A stretch of DNA of 64,000 nt from contig NC_018318.1 of assembly GCF_000234665.1 (NCBI RefSeq), positions 533,773-597,772 of the forward strand. Reading direction: 5' to 3'. Below the pieces are notes generated by a model. That model searched no databases. It was not told where the DNA came from and worked only from the letters and a program-made list of their open reading frames with translations. Both the position numbers and the translations under genes were made by a program. Below, one piece after another: positions 49,450 to 59,544 of this stretch (its first letter is position 1; the number at the start of each line of letters is the position of its first letter). Source of the DNA: Leishmania mexicana MHOM/GT/2001/U1103. Lineage: Eukaryota; Euglenozoa; Kinetoplastea; Trypanosomatida; Trypanosomatidae.

Positions 49450-52400
49450 ATGGCGTCGCCTGCGGCCGCGGGTGCCGAAAATCGGCCAAAGCCGTTGCAC
49501 ACGTACCCGGAAGATGTGCCACCCAGCAGCAAGATCCTCGCACACTGCGGCTTTGACAGTCGTCACTTCAACGCCGTCGCCTACCTTGGTGACAACACCC
49601 TGCTCACTAGTGGTGGCAAATTCGTGCTCTTCGTGCACGTCGACTCCGGCGCAGTGGAGTCGCAAGACGGCCCCCTGGATGGGGCTGTTGGCGCTGTTGC
49701 TGTACACCCCGGCGGTACGTCGTACGTAGTGGGTGAGCGTTGCCCTGCAAACCCGCTTCTCCGCGCGTACGGCTGGCCCTCTCGGGCCCCATCTAAAACC
49801 TTTGCAGGTGGCGCAGAGGTGGGGTATAGCACGCTCGCCTTCAACGTGGACGGTAGTCGCCTCGCCTCCGTCGCAAGTGCGCCCGACTACACCCTTGCCA
49901 TCTGGGACTGGGAGAACACCTCGCTACTGTTGCGGAGCAAGTGCTTCAACTCCGACGTGTACAGCGTCGCCTTTAGTCGCTTCGATGACGCACTTCTCGT
50001 TACAGGCGGGGCCGGTCATATCAAGTTCTGGATGATGGCGGACACCTTCACGGGGAAGAAGCTGCAGGGCTCGCTTGGCAAGTTTGGCCGTCACGAAATA
50101 TCCGACGTCGCCGCGTTTGTGATCTTGGCGGACGGCAAGGTGCTCTCCGGGTCCGACTGCGGTGACCTCCTCTTATGGGAAGGCGACCTCATCGTATGCA
50201 CGTTTGCCCGCGCCTTTGCCGTCGATGAGCCCGGGGCCAAAGGATTGGGGCAGCCACCTCACGATATTCAGCCATGCCACGACGGCGCCATCCACTTTGT
50301 CTCTCTGCAGGGCCGCTATGTGGTAACGGGCGGCGACGACGGATACATACGGTACTGGGATCTTCATGAGCTGGAGGTGGCGGAGGGCACCGGACTGCCT
50401 CCGTACTACGCGCCGAACTGCCTTCACGAAGTGTGCGTGTCGTCCGCGTTTCGCGTCCGCTCCGTTACGCTCGATGAAGAGCACCGGCAGTGGGTCATCC
50501 TCGACGAGTTCGGCACCATCGCCACACTGCCCTACCCTCTGCGTAATGGCAAACTAGACACCACAGAGCGGGTGAGACAGGTGCGGCTTCGGCTGAACGG
50601 TGTCCCGCTCACGTGCGCGGCGGTGTCTCCCGTCGAACATGTCGTCCTCACCGGTGGCATGGACGGCGTTGTGCGCTGCATCGACTATGTGTACTGCGCA
50701 GAGCGGTGCCGCATGGAGTGGCCGCGCCATCCGCGCAAGGACCCGGTGCCGGTGGCAGACATGAAGGTGCTAGTGCCGCGCTCGACGGCGCAAAGCGTGC
50801 TCGCGGTGGCTGGCTTTGGCGACGGCACGGTGCGGTTACTTGAAATCGGCGAAGGCAGCGGCAGCATTCGGATGACTGGGCAATGGAAGGCGCACGCGGA
50901 TGGGCTGTGCGCGCTGGCAGTGAACGAGGACGCGTCTCAGGTGGCCAGCATCTCCCCCAGCGGGCACGTTTTCTTCTTCAGTGTGGAAACGGCACCCTGC
51001 ACGCTCGACCCTGTGGGTTATTGCGTCGGACCACTGCAGAACCCCACGAGCGCGGCATGGGACACGCAGGCTGTGGGCGGCCACGGAGGCTGCCTCCTTG
51101 GCTTCGAGGGTGGCCAGCTACTCTCAATCCGCGCCCCAGCACCAGGTTCCGTGAACCACGATGAAGGGTACGAGTTTCCGTGTGCGTATGACCTGGTGGC
51201 GATCCGCCAGCGTCAACTGCCACCGCCAAAGACGGAAGCTGAGGAGCTGGAGGTGGACGACACCGCTGCGACTGCACTGGAGGAGGAGGATGTGGGCCCA
51301 TGGCCGATCGCCTTCGTGGTGCAACTCCCAGGAGAAGGTTTTGCGATTGGCATGGGTAAGGAGGAGCTTGCGTACGTGTACCAGGGCAGTATCCGCTACG
51401 CGAACCAGCTGGAGCTTCCGCCCCTGCCCCCAACCGGCGTGGAGCCACCAGACTACGTCGAGGACCCGGCGCTGAACGTGTGCTACCGAGACTGCGTGCC
51501 GCGTCGGGCTTTTGTCAGCCCCAACGGCGCTCTTGTTGTGTGTGCAGATCGAAACCGACTACTGTTGCGGGAGGCTACAAGTCGTCAGCAGGTGTTTCTG
51601 CTTGGCGCAGCGCACGACAGCACGGGTGGTGCAGTCACCGGCGCCTTTCTCTCTCATAACGGCAGCATGGTTGTCTCTATCGGCACCGACGGCCTTGTCG
51701 TGACACAGCTGCGAGACGGCTGCGCAACTCCGCGTGCTTCGCCACCTCTTATCGACGCCGCTACAGTCGTCGAACCTGCTCTCGGCATGGTTTCTGCGAC
51801 GGCAGCGGCCCCCGCGGTTGTTGCGTGTGCCGAAGAGGCTGTGGGGGCTGTCGAGGCACCCGCTCTGTCGGTCCAGGAGCAGAAAGAGGCGGACGACGCA
51901 GCTCGGGCCTCAACAGAGAGGGAGGCGAAGCTGCAGCGCTTCTTGAATAGGCTGGAGAAGGTGCGCGACTCGTACGCTGAGCTGGTGCACGCCAACGAGC
52001 AGTTGCCATCTGGCCAGCGGCTTAACAAGGACGAAATGCAACTCGATGCGTCGCTTCAGGACGCCCTCGACGCGGAGAAGCAGCGCCGAGTGCGAGAGGC
52101 CGAGAAGGAGTATATCCTGCCCACCGCCCGCGAAGATGTCAAGACGACCAAGCTGAAGAACTGCTTCCTTGACAATCTGCTCTACGACCGTTTTGAACTA
52201 GCGGCCATCGAAGAGGGCTTCTCCGTCGCCTCCCTACGCGTCTTCGACCCACACGAGTCAATCGCCAAATTGGAGGCGGCTGCTCACCAGCTAGCCGAGT
52301 CGGACGGGGAATCGGATGTGGAGAAGGAAGAGGACGAGGGAAGCGACAGTGAACAGGATGGCGCCGGTGCAGACGTAGCAGCGACAGAGCACACAGCTGC

Positions 52401-54714
52401 GGGGGACTCTAAGGCAGCCGGCATCGACGCCGCCGCCACTACCGCCTACGAGCGGCCTGACGATCTGATTGGAATAGCCACCATTGGCGCCTCCGTGAAG
52501 CAGCAACTCAACAAAATGGACACACGCCGTCGCGAGCGGCAAGAGCGGCGGGACGGCTATGGGCGTTTGTTGGACCGCAAGCCGAACCCAGCAATCGACG
52601 ATGCAGCGCTGAAGCAGCAGATCGCGATGGACCTCAAGAACCGAGGTGACTGCACATTTCGCACAGATGCAGCGTACCGAGGCGAGCACCAGTACCGTCC
52701 CACCGCAGTCGCCAAGCTGCAGCGCATGATCCACCTGATGGAAGACATTGTGCGCATCAAGACAGCCTTCAACGAAGACTTGCTCCAGCTGCGCGAAGAG
52801 AAGCGGCACACCCTCGCCCGCCTCAACTGTATGCGCCAGGACTACAGAAAGGTGTTGTTTCAGCTGGGGTTGTGCACCTCGCCTGAAGTGCCTGATCTAT
52901 CCCTTACCGTTGAGGAGGAGCCCGAGACACTCTACACGATGGATCGCGACAAACTCGAGGCGTACAACAAACAGAAAACGGAGGAGCGGGCCAAGGCGGA
53001 GGCGATGAAAGCGCATCGTGGTTTTGGCGCCGACCTGGCCAGCGCGCAAGCACCCGAGCGCTCGCGGGACTCCTCTACCGTGACCACCGGCACCGTGCCC
53101 GGCAGTGTGATCATGCCACAAAAGCGCTCCAAGGGCAGCCACTTCCCCTCCTACCTCGGACGAGGCTCACGGCAGAGCGCCGTCGGCAGCCTCGCGATGC
53201 GGGAGCGCATGGACGCCGATCTGAAGGGCAAGCTCAACAATGTGACCCTCACGCCAGAAGAGAACGAGGAGCGGGAGATGCAGCGCGCCGTTTTGGAGCG
53301 GGACATGCGGCGCTTGAAAGCCGCCATGGCGGCGGTGCGGACGGAGTTCAATGACAAGCTGGGGTCACTGCGACTGCGTCGCGCGGCGCTCGACGTGGAT
53401 CTGTGCCTTATGACGAGGTGTCTGACCCTCTTCCACCGCGAGTATCAGCTGCTGCTGATCTTTCGCTCGCAGGACAAAAAACTGCGCGCCGTGTTGACGG
53501 CGGTGAAGCAGGAGCGGGAGTCGGTGCAGCGCGGCATTGCGTCTCAGCACACGGACCTGGCGTCTAGCGAGGAGCGCATTCGCCAGCTCACCGGCCAGCT
53601 CAAATCCACCAATCAGGCAGCAGAGGCCTACATCGACGAGCATTGCCCGAGCGACAAGCTGACGTACATTAAGCGGGTCTACTATCGGCAGCTGAAGCGC
53701 CGGCGCCGTGCGGAGGATGGGGACGATGACGACGACGACATCACCAGCGATGACGACGACGATGAGGACGACGGTATCGGCGAGGAGGCTCGGCCGCCCA
53801 ACTGCAGCGTGGAGGCGTGGGAGGGCATGCTGAGGTGTCGCGAATCTCGCCTTGACTTGACGGAAGCCAGTGACGCGGCTAAAGCAGAGGTGGCGAACAT
53901 CCGCAAACAGCTGGAGCAGAGCGAGCAGCGGCTGCAGGAGCTGGCGGAGCATGTCAAGCAGTGCCGAGGCGAGGTGCAGGTGCTCGAGGAAAAGAAGCGG
54001 AAGGAGTTGAACATGCTGTATACAGCGGTCCCGCTCCGCCTGAGTCAGGTGCGGTGCCTTGAGGAGAATGCGCGGCTACCATCCCACCTCCCAGAACAGC
54101 CGGTAGTTGTCATCTCCGCGGAGCAGATGAGCGCGCTGCGACAGCGCATCTTTGACTTGGCTGACCAGAAGATACAGCGCCGTGACGAGGTGGCGAGACT
54201 GACGGCGGAGCTGCAGCCGCTGAAGGAGGCGCGTGCGGCCTCCAATCGCGTGTTCGAGGAATGGCAAGAGAAGGTAAACGAGGTGATGCTACTTCGGTTT
54301 GGCCAGTACGTTGACTTGGAGATGCTGGAGTCGTGCGGGTCCAGCTGGGCGATTGAGACGAAGAAGGAAGAGCTGCTCCACCTTGAATTGAAGTGGGCGC
54401 GATCGGTGAAGAAGGTTGAGAACCAAATCACCGAACTCCGCACACGCCTCCAAGACAAAGTCTTTGAAAACACTAGCCTGCTGCAGAACCTCGGCGATCT
54501 CGAAACGGAGCGTCAGCGCGTAGATTCTGTATTGTCTCAAGCCACCTCCAAGACGGTGCAGCAGTACTGCGGGACGACGGTCGCATCGAAGCAAGAGCGT
54601 GCCGTTCTGCGCGAACTCATCGCCGCACAGCAGGAGGAGATAGATGCACTCACGGCCGAGATCCTCATGCTGAAGCGCAAGGGCGGACACGTCTATAGTC
54701 AAGCCATGATGTAG
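49450..54714 (+). CDS. CFAP44: Cilia- and flagella-associated protein 44
   Basis: 1754 residues from the first ATG (the frame is open upstream only from a GTG). The N-terminal ~770 residues form WD40 repeats. Blocks close to human CFAP44/WDR52 as I recall it are DYTLAIWDWE, HIKFWMMADTFTGKKLQG near 190, and DGKVLSGSDCGDLLLWEG near 228, followed by a GDDGYIRYWD repeat. From ~850 to the end it is largely coiled coil, broken by acidic low-complexity stretches near 955-985 and a run of Asp near 1425. With CFAP43 the protein forms the tether and tether-head complex holding the inner dynein arm I1/f on axonemal doublets, needed for a normal flagellar beat. Trypanosome orthologues are required for motility. 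Confidence 0.92.
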   Translation: MASPAAAGAENRPKPLHTYPEDVPPSSKILAHCGFDSRHFNAVAYLGDNTLLTSGGKFVLFVHVDSGAVESQDGPLDGAVGAVAVHPGGTSYVVGERCPANPLLRAYGWPSRAPSKTFAGGAEVGYSTLAFNVDGSRLASVASAPDYTLAIWDWENTSLLLRSKCFNSDVYSVAFSRFDDALLVTGGAGHIKFWMMADTFTGKKLQGSLGKFGRHEISDVAAFVILADGKVLSGSDCGDLLLWEGDLIVCTFARAFAVDEPGAKGLGQPPHDIQPCHDGAIHFVSLQGRYVVTGGDDGYIRYWDLHELEVAEGTGLPPYYAPNCLHEVCVSSAFRVRSVTLDEEHRQWVILDEFGTIATLPYPLRNGKLDTTERVRQVRLRLNGVPLTCAAVSPVEHVVLTGGMDGVVRCIDYVYCAERCRMEWPRHPRKDPVPVADMKVLVPRSTAQSVLAVAGFGDGTVRLLEIGEGSGSIRMTGQWKAHADGLCALAVNEDASQVASISPSGHVFFFSVETAPCTLDPVGYCVGPLQNPTSAAWDTQAVGGHGGCLLGFEGGQLLSIRAPAPGSVNHDEGYEFPCAYDLVAIRQRQLPPPKTEAEELEVDDTAATALEEEDVGPWPIAFVVQLPGEGFAIGMGKEELAYVYQGSIRYANQLELPPLPPTGVEPPDYVEDPALNVCYRDCVPRRAFVSPNGALVVCADRNRLLLREATSRQQVFLLGAAHDSTGGAVTGAFLSHNGSMVVSIGTDGLVVTQLRDGCATPRASPPLIDAATVVEPALGMVSATAAAPAVVACAEEAVGAVEAPALSVQEQKEADDAARASTEREAKLQRFLNRLEKVRDSYAELVHANEQLPSGQRLNKDEMQLDASLQDALDAEKQRRVREAEKEYILPTAREDVKTTKLKNCFLDNLLYDRFELAAIEEGFSVASLRVFDPHESIAKLEAAAHQLAESDGESDVEKEEDEGSDSEQDGAGADVAATEHTAAGDSKAAGIDAAATTAYERPDDLIGIATIGASVKQQLNKMDTRRRERQERRDGYGRLLDRKPNPAIDDAALKQQIAMDLKNRGDCTFRTDAAYRGEHQYRPTAVAKLQRMIHLMEDIVRIKTAFNEDLLQLREEKRHTLARLNCMRQDYRKVLFQLGLCTSPEVPDLSLTVEEEPETLYTMDRDKLEAYNKQKTEERAKAEAMKAHRGFGADLASAQAPERSRDSSTVTTGTVPGSVIMPQKRSKGSHFPSYLGRGSRQSAVGSLAMRERMDADLKGKLNNVTLTPEENEEREMQRAVLERDMRRLKAAMAAVRTEFNDKLGSLRLRRAALDVDLCLMTRCLTLFHREYQLLLIFRSQDKKLRAVLTAVKQERESVQRGIASQHTDLASSEERIRQLTGQLKSTNQAAEAYIDEHCPSDKLTYIKRVYYRQLKRRRRAEDGDDDDDDITSDDDDDEDDGIGEEARPPNCSVEAWEGMLRCRESRLDLTEASDAAKAEVANIRKQLEQSEQRLQELAEHVKQCRGEVQVLEEKKRKELNMLYTAVPLRLSQVRCLEENARLPSHLPEQPVVVISAEQMSALRQRIFDLADQKIQRRDEVARLTAELQPLKEARAASNRVFEEWQEKVNEVMLLRFGQYVDLEMLESCGSSWAIETKKEELLHLELKWARSVKKVENQITELRTRLQDKVFENTSLLQNLGDLETERQRVDSVLSQATSKTVQQYCGTTVASKQERAVLRELIAAQQEEIDALTAEILMLKRKGGHVYSQAMM

Positions 54715-56559
54715 GCTCGGTGCAGCAACGTTTTCGGTTTCCATGCCGAGAGATCCGCCGACACGTGTCTACCTCGCTCTCTGCGGCTGCTCGTGTCGAG
54801 CGCTTCTCTCTGCACACTCCAGACGCCACAGCAGCCTTTTGGAACGCCGGCTGTTTGCCACTCTTGCGTCCTGCCCTTACTTTCCCTCATACAGCGTCTC
54901 CCCTAGTCCTAAGCCTTCACTTTTTTGAAGGGTTGAGGATGGACTAGCGGTGCCGCTGTGACGAGGACGTACCGAACGTCGAGAAGCCGCAAGTGATTGT
55001 CTACGTCTTGTACTGGGCCACGCCGCCTAGCCTACCATTCCCCTCCCCCTTCACGTTCTGTGTGAGTGCCGTCGTGTCGGTTTGTTGCGAACTGCGCACT
55101 CGATGTACCCATGTATAGAACTCGATCTTTGTTTTTTTTTTTCGATGAGAAGAGATGGCAGTCGGTATGCGCTCGTACATCTCTCTGGTGTGCACCCTTT
55201 TCCGAATGACGTCACCATACTGTGGGGCACTCTGCTATACTGCGAAAGTGACGCACCCGCGCGGCGAAGCACCGACTCACTGCCTCTTTGACTCTCTGTC
55301 TCTCGAGTTTTGTGTAAACCAAGAAAGACGCCTAGCCCGCTCTCCCTTGTGTGCATTGTCCCCCACCTCACTTGTTGCTACCCGTGAGCGTCATAGCCAA
55401 GCACCAAACGAGTAAAGCAGTAGACGGCGCCTCCATTGCTCCTCGTCCTCCAATACAGGCGTGCTTCTCGCATTATCTTATGTTCCTCCGGCATTCCATT
55501 TCGGCGCTGTTGACCATTCTCTGCGGCGTCTCCGGCTCTGCTGGCAACGCTTTCCCTTTTTACTGCCACCTGCCCCCGCGACCTCCACAACTGTGCCGCC
55601 ATTATCGATGAATGTACACTTGGCTCTCCCATTACTACTCTTGTCATCACTGTCCGTCAACTCCGCTCTCTCTCTTCTTCCTCCCTTGCGCTCTCCACCA
55701 TTTCTTCTGTCGCTGTTTCTTTTTCCGTGCTTGCTGCCGTTGCTCGCACTCACGCAGAAGTAGCAGCGTGTAGCGAAGCCATTTCGTCATCCACCGTCCT
55801 TGCCGCATCAGCACCCCTCTCGCCTCTCCTTCATCTGTTTTTTTTTGTTTTGTAAGTACTATTATTGCATCGTTCGTTTCCTTGTTGATCTGAGTGAGTG
55901 GGTCAGTCTTCGTGTTCTGCTCGTGGCTCGCCTCTTATTTGGGTCTCGATCACCAATACCACCCTCCTCGGCAGACAACATCGGCACAGTCGCATTCATC
56001 ACTGCAGCGCTTGCCGCCCCCCCCCCCCCCCCACCACGACAACGCTAACGACTACGACCCCCTGTACTGATTTTACGGACAAAGGCGTAGCACAGGTCTC
56101 TCTCTTTCCTTGTTCCTTCGTGCATCTCGCTCACGCTCTCTTTTCTCTACTTGACTACCGAACTTTGTGCCCTCCACACCTTACCACCACATATATTTTT
56201 TCGGTTCATCTCGGTCGCTTCGAATACCTCCGCTTGGGTGTGCCAGTGAGCGTTGTGTCCGGGCTCCTTTTTTTCATTAAGTGCCCATTCACACACGCGC
56301 GCTCATACCATTGCGAAAACGGCTGTGCACGACGACAGCAATATCTCCGAACAGAAACCAAGGGAATTAACGCGTATACGCACGCACGCACACACACACG
56401 CACGCACACACACACACGACCCGGCTTCTTTCGTAGGGCGCCTGTCGCTTGTAGTTTCCCGCTCTTTTCGGATCCCCTTCAGCTAACAGAAAGCTAAAGC
56501 ATCTCAGCAGAACCTCACCCGTCTCTTTTTTTTCCCGTCAGCAAAGCACCTCGCGCATC
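54715..56559. other. Intergenic region after CFAP44
   Basis: About 1.85 kb, no gene. T tract ~55132-55142, a run of 16 C at 56017-56032, CA/GC-rich repeats at ~56378-56418, and T/C tracts before the next gene. Confidence 0.5.
56540..56541 (+). promoter_or_regulatory. Predicted trans-splice acceptor, C2-domain gene
   Basis: AG directly after GTCTCTTTTTTTTCCCGTC, the cleanest pyrimidine tract in the window. It predicts a 5' UTR of only 18 nt before the ATG at 56560. Confidence 0.6.
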
Positions 56560-59544
56560 ATGTCACTATTCGGTGAGGCCCTACCTTTCGAGGATGACAC
56601 AGCGACCTCGCTTATCCGTCGGGTCGGCTTCCCACCGGATAAGATGTACGCCCAGATGCCAGAGATCTACCTATGCCCGTGCTGCAGCGAGTTCAGCAAG
56701 CAGGAGGAGCGCGAGCGTCTTCTGCGCGAGGCCCGCGACGCCAAAGAGGCTGAACGTCGCCGCCTTATGCAGCTCGACGTCTTCGAGGAGCGTGCGCGGC
56801 CGCTGCCCTCAGGGGATGTCCGCCGCAAGGCCTACCGGCGTATCATGGAGGAAGAGGAGCTGGCGGAGACAGCCCCGAGCGTGCCGCCACCGCCGCAGAC
56901 GATCGATGACCTGCGTCGCGCCAAGAGGGATCAGAAGGTGCCGAAGCTGATCGTCACAGTCCACTGCGGCCGAAACGTGAGCGCGGAGCACAATGACCGG
57001 ATCTCCGTTATCGTGCGCTGCGGTGCCTTTGAGGGCCAGACCGAAAAGGTGCTGCGGGGCAAGGAGGTGGTGATACCGTGGGAGGAGCTCTTCGAGTTCC
57101 CGTACATCAACCACAACGAGCCACTGGAGGTGCTCGTCGTGAACGATGCGCTGCCCGAGAAGAATGACCAGTTGATCGGCGGCCTGGCTGTCCCGTGCAA
57201 CGTTCTGCACGACGGCCGCCATGGTGACCAGGAGCCGCTGCCGATCATGCCGGAGGATAGCATGCAGACTGGCTACGGCAGCTGTCAAGAGGGTCCGCTG
57301 GGCACCATTGTGGTCTCCTGGTACCTGCGCGGCGCCGATGACAAGATGGACGAGGATACGATCGAGCAGCAGACGCTAAACGTGCCGCTCGGCTGTACCT
57401 TTGTGGTCCACAACTTATTCCAGTTCGCCGACCACGGCGCAAAGGCGCACAAGGGCGGTGTCCTGTGTGTGTTGCGCGACACGGATGACAACTGCTCCGA
57501 GTCCGTGCTCTACAGGCCTGGGGCTCAGCTAGAGCCATCGCTGTCGCCGTTTCACACCACGGAAGGCTACTACTACCTCCCTGGAAATCCGTCGCAGGTT
57601 ATGCAGCTCAACACGGAGCGGAAGCTGGGCCACATCCTCATATGCGTACCGAAGCAGGAGAACTCCTCGGAGGAGGAGGAGGAGCTTCTCGTCATCGGCG
57701 CGGTGCCACTGGAGTTCGAGCGTCTGTACAACAAGGGAAATGCGGTGCTGCTGATTGAGTCCAAGTCGAAGGAGGACGCCATCTGGGGCGAAATCTCGGT
57801 CGAGTGGGCGAACAAACCGCTGGATGATATGGACCTGCACCCTTCCCCGATGGCAGTGCAGAAGGAGTCGCTGTTCTTCACCGTCGTCCGTGGCTGCAAC
57901 CTTGAGCATCGTGACGGCCAGCCCGTAACGCAGGGCTACGTGTCTGTTGCCTCTGGCGACCTGGAGGGTACCACCGTGGAGGCGCCGGTCACCCACGACT
58001 CAGACGGTAAAAACATCATCAACTGGAACCAGGAGGTCCGCTTTGTCGACGTGGACCCAGCTCAGAATATTATTGAGGTGCAGATGTACGAGAAGGAACG
58101 CCTGGTGTCTGTCGGCGCCTGCGAGCTAGAGGACTCTGATGAAGGGGTAGTTATCGTTCAGATGTACCATGCCGCGAGCGTCAACGAGAAAGCTGGCGAA
58201 ATCGTTGGAAGCTACAAGCGTCTGCACGCCCCGCGTCTGGTGGAGGAGGGCATATACCGGAAGCACCGCGCTGCCGAGGAAGCAGCCTACCAGGGTGCTG
58301 ACGAGGAGGACGAAGAGCAGGAGGAAATTCACCGGCCCGCCGACCTGGATGGGAGCAACGTGGACGAAGACGAAGAAGAAGAGAAAGAGGAAGAGGAAGA
58401 GGAGGAGGAGCCACAGGCGACGCAAGCTCCCCCGATGACTGAACACGCCATGAGCATCAACGAAGATCTCTCGGAGGAAGAGAAGGAGGCCGATGAGGCC
58501 GCGCCGCATGAGACACCTCAATGGCAGAGGAGCGAACAAGAAGAGCAGGAGCACGAGGAGGGCGAGGAAGAGGCGCCACAGCAGCAGGAGTACCTCGAAG
58601 AGGCGCAGTCTGAGGAGCCACAGTCTCAGGAAGAGTTCCAACAGGATGAGGAGCAAGAGCAGGAGTCTGACGTCGACGTCGAGGAGGAGCTGCAGCCCGA
58701 AGAGACGGAAGATGTGGAGCATCTGACTCACGAGTCGTCGGCAGAGGTGTCGAAAGAAGCTTCAGAGCACGAGGAGGATGGAGAGGAGCTGCAGCGGCCA
58801 GCAGGGGCGTTGGAAGGCACTTCAGAGCAAGAGGAGGAGGAAGGGGGACTGCAGCGGCCGGCAGAGGCGTCGGAAGAGGTGTCGAAAGAAGCTTCAGAGC
58901 AAGAGGAGGATGGAGAGGAGCTGCAGCGGCCGGCAGGGGCGTTGGAAGGCACTTCAGAGCAAGAGGAGGAGGAAGAGGGACTGCCGCGGCCGGCAGGGGC
59001 GTTGGAAGGCACTTCAGAGCAAGAGGAGGAGGAAGAGGGACTGCCGCGGCCGGCAGAGCCGTTGGAGGGCGCCTCAGAGCAAGAGGCGTCGGAAGAGGTT
59101 TGGCAGCCCGAGGAGGAGCAGCCGGAGGAGGAGGCCTACCACGGTGAGCTGCACCGCCGGGAGTACGGGTCGGAAGAAGCGCATCAGACGGAGCTCGGCG
59201 AGTTGGAGACTGAGCACTACCACGCCGCGGCGCAGTCTGCCGACATCCCTACGGCGGAGGCGGCGGGGGCTTACCCTGCTACCGCCGGCTCACGGGCGCG
59301 CCGCCGTCCGTCGTGGGTGGCCTCTTCCACCAAAAGCAGCGGTTACAAGCAGCCATGGTACCCGTCAGGTGCTCCGGAAACAGATCAGCACATTCCCTTC
59401 TCCAAGACTAAGCTGTCAAAGAAGAACATCGAGAGCATTCGACACCTGGAGACGTGCAAGTCGCGCATCGAGGAGGAGTCGGTGCGCCGTAGCAGCACCC
59501 CTCGCCGCTCAAGCACGCGTGGTCTATCCCCCAGCTCCCAGTAG
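56560..59544 (+). CDS. C2-domain protein with glutamate-rich repeats
   Basis: 994 residues. A charged N-terminus contains CPCC (47-50) and a basic/acidic coiled-coil-like helix (55-110). A C2-like beta-sandwich begins near 128 (PKLIVTVHCGRNVSAEHND); a second clear one begins near 435 (SLFFTVVRGCNLEHRDG ... GYVSVASGDLEG); the region between (~260-420) may hold another diverged beta domain. From ~580 to ~860 the protein is extremely Glu-rich with ~20-residue repeats. A basic Ser/Arg tail closes the protein. C2 domains bind membranes or proteins, often with calcium; the Asp ligands are incomplete, so calcium dependence is doubtful. An acidic repeat scaffold near membrane or cytoskeleton is inferred. 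I do not recognise a named orthologue. Confidence 0.75.
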   Translation: MSLFGEALPFEDDTATSLIRRVGFPPDKMYAQMPEIYLCPCCSEFSKQEERERLLREARDAKEAERRRLMQLDVFEERARPLPSGDVRRKAYRRIMEEEELAETAPSVPPPPQTIDDLRRAKRDQKVPKLIVTVHCGRNVSAEHNDRISVIVRCGAFEGQTEKVLRGKEVVIPWEELFEFPYINHNEPLEVLVVNDALPEKNDQLIGGLAVPCNVLHDGRHGDQEPLPIMPEDSMQTGYGSCQEGPLGTIVVSWYLRGADDKMDEDTIEQQTLNVPLGCTFVVHNLFQFADHGAKAHKGGVLCVLRDTDDNCSESVLYRPGAQLEPSLSPFHTTEGYYYLPGNPSQVMQLNTERKLGHILICVPKQENSSEEEEELLVIGAVPLEFERLYNKGNAVLLIESKSKEDAIWGEISVEWANKPLDDMDLHPSPMAVQKESLFFTVVRGCNLEHRDGQPVTQGYVSVASGDLEGTTVEAPVTHDSDGKNIINWNQEVRFVDVDPAQNIIEVQMYEKERLVSVGACELEDSDEGVVIVQMYHAASVNEKAGEIVGSYKRLHAPRLVEEGIYRKHRAAEEAAYQGADEEDEEQEEIHRPADLDGSNVDEDEEEEKEEEEEEEEPQATQAPPMTEHAMSINEDLSEEEKEADEAAPHETPQWQRSEQEEQEHEEGEEEAPQQQEYLEEAQSEEPQSQEEFQQDEEQEQESDVDVEEELQPEETEDVEHLTHESSAEVSKEASEHEEDGEELQRPAGALEGTSEQEEEEGGLQRPAEASEEVSKEASEQEEDGEELQRPAGALEGTSEQEEEEEGLPRPAGALEGTSEQEEEEEGLPRPAEPLEGASEQEASEEVWQPEEEQPEEEAYHGELHRREYGSEEAHQTELGELETEHYHAAAQSADIPTAEAAGAYPATAGSRARRRPSWVASSTKSSGYKQPWYPSGAPETDQHIPFSKTKLSKKNIESIRHLETCKSRIEEESVRRSSTPRRSSTRGLSPSSQ
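58745..59090 (+). repeat. In-frame ~60-bp coding repeats (Glu-rich)
   Basis: Five to six units encoding variants of LQRPAGALEGTSEQEEEE. Two adjacent 60-bp units ending at 59050 are essentially identical, whereas the left units carry a longer form with VSKEASE and DGEE. This points to recent unit duplication and to length variation among strains. Confidence 0.85.

Noticed and set aside
58300..59140. Glutamate-rich segment as a frame error
   Set aside because: The frame stays open into a normal C-terminus and the repeats are in phase with it.
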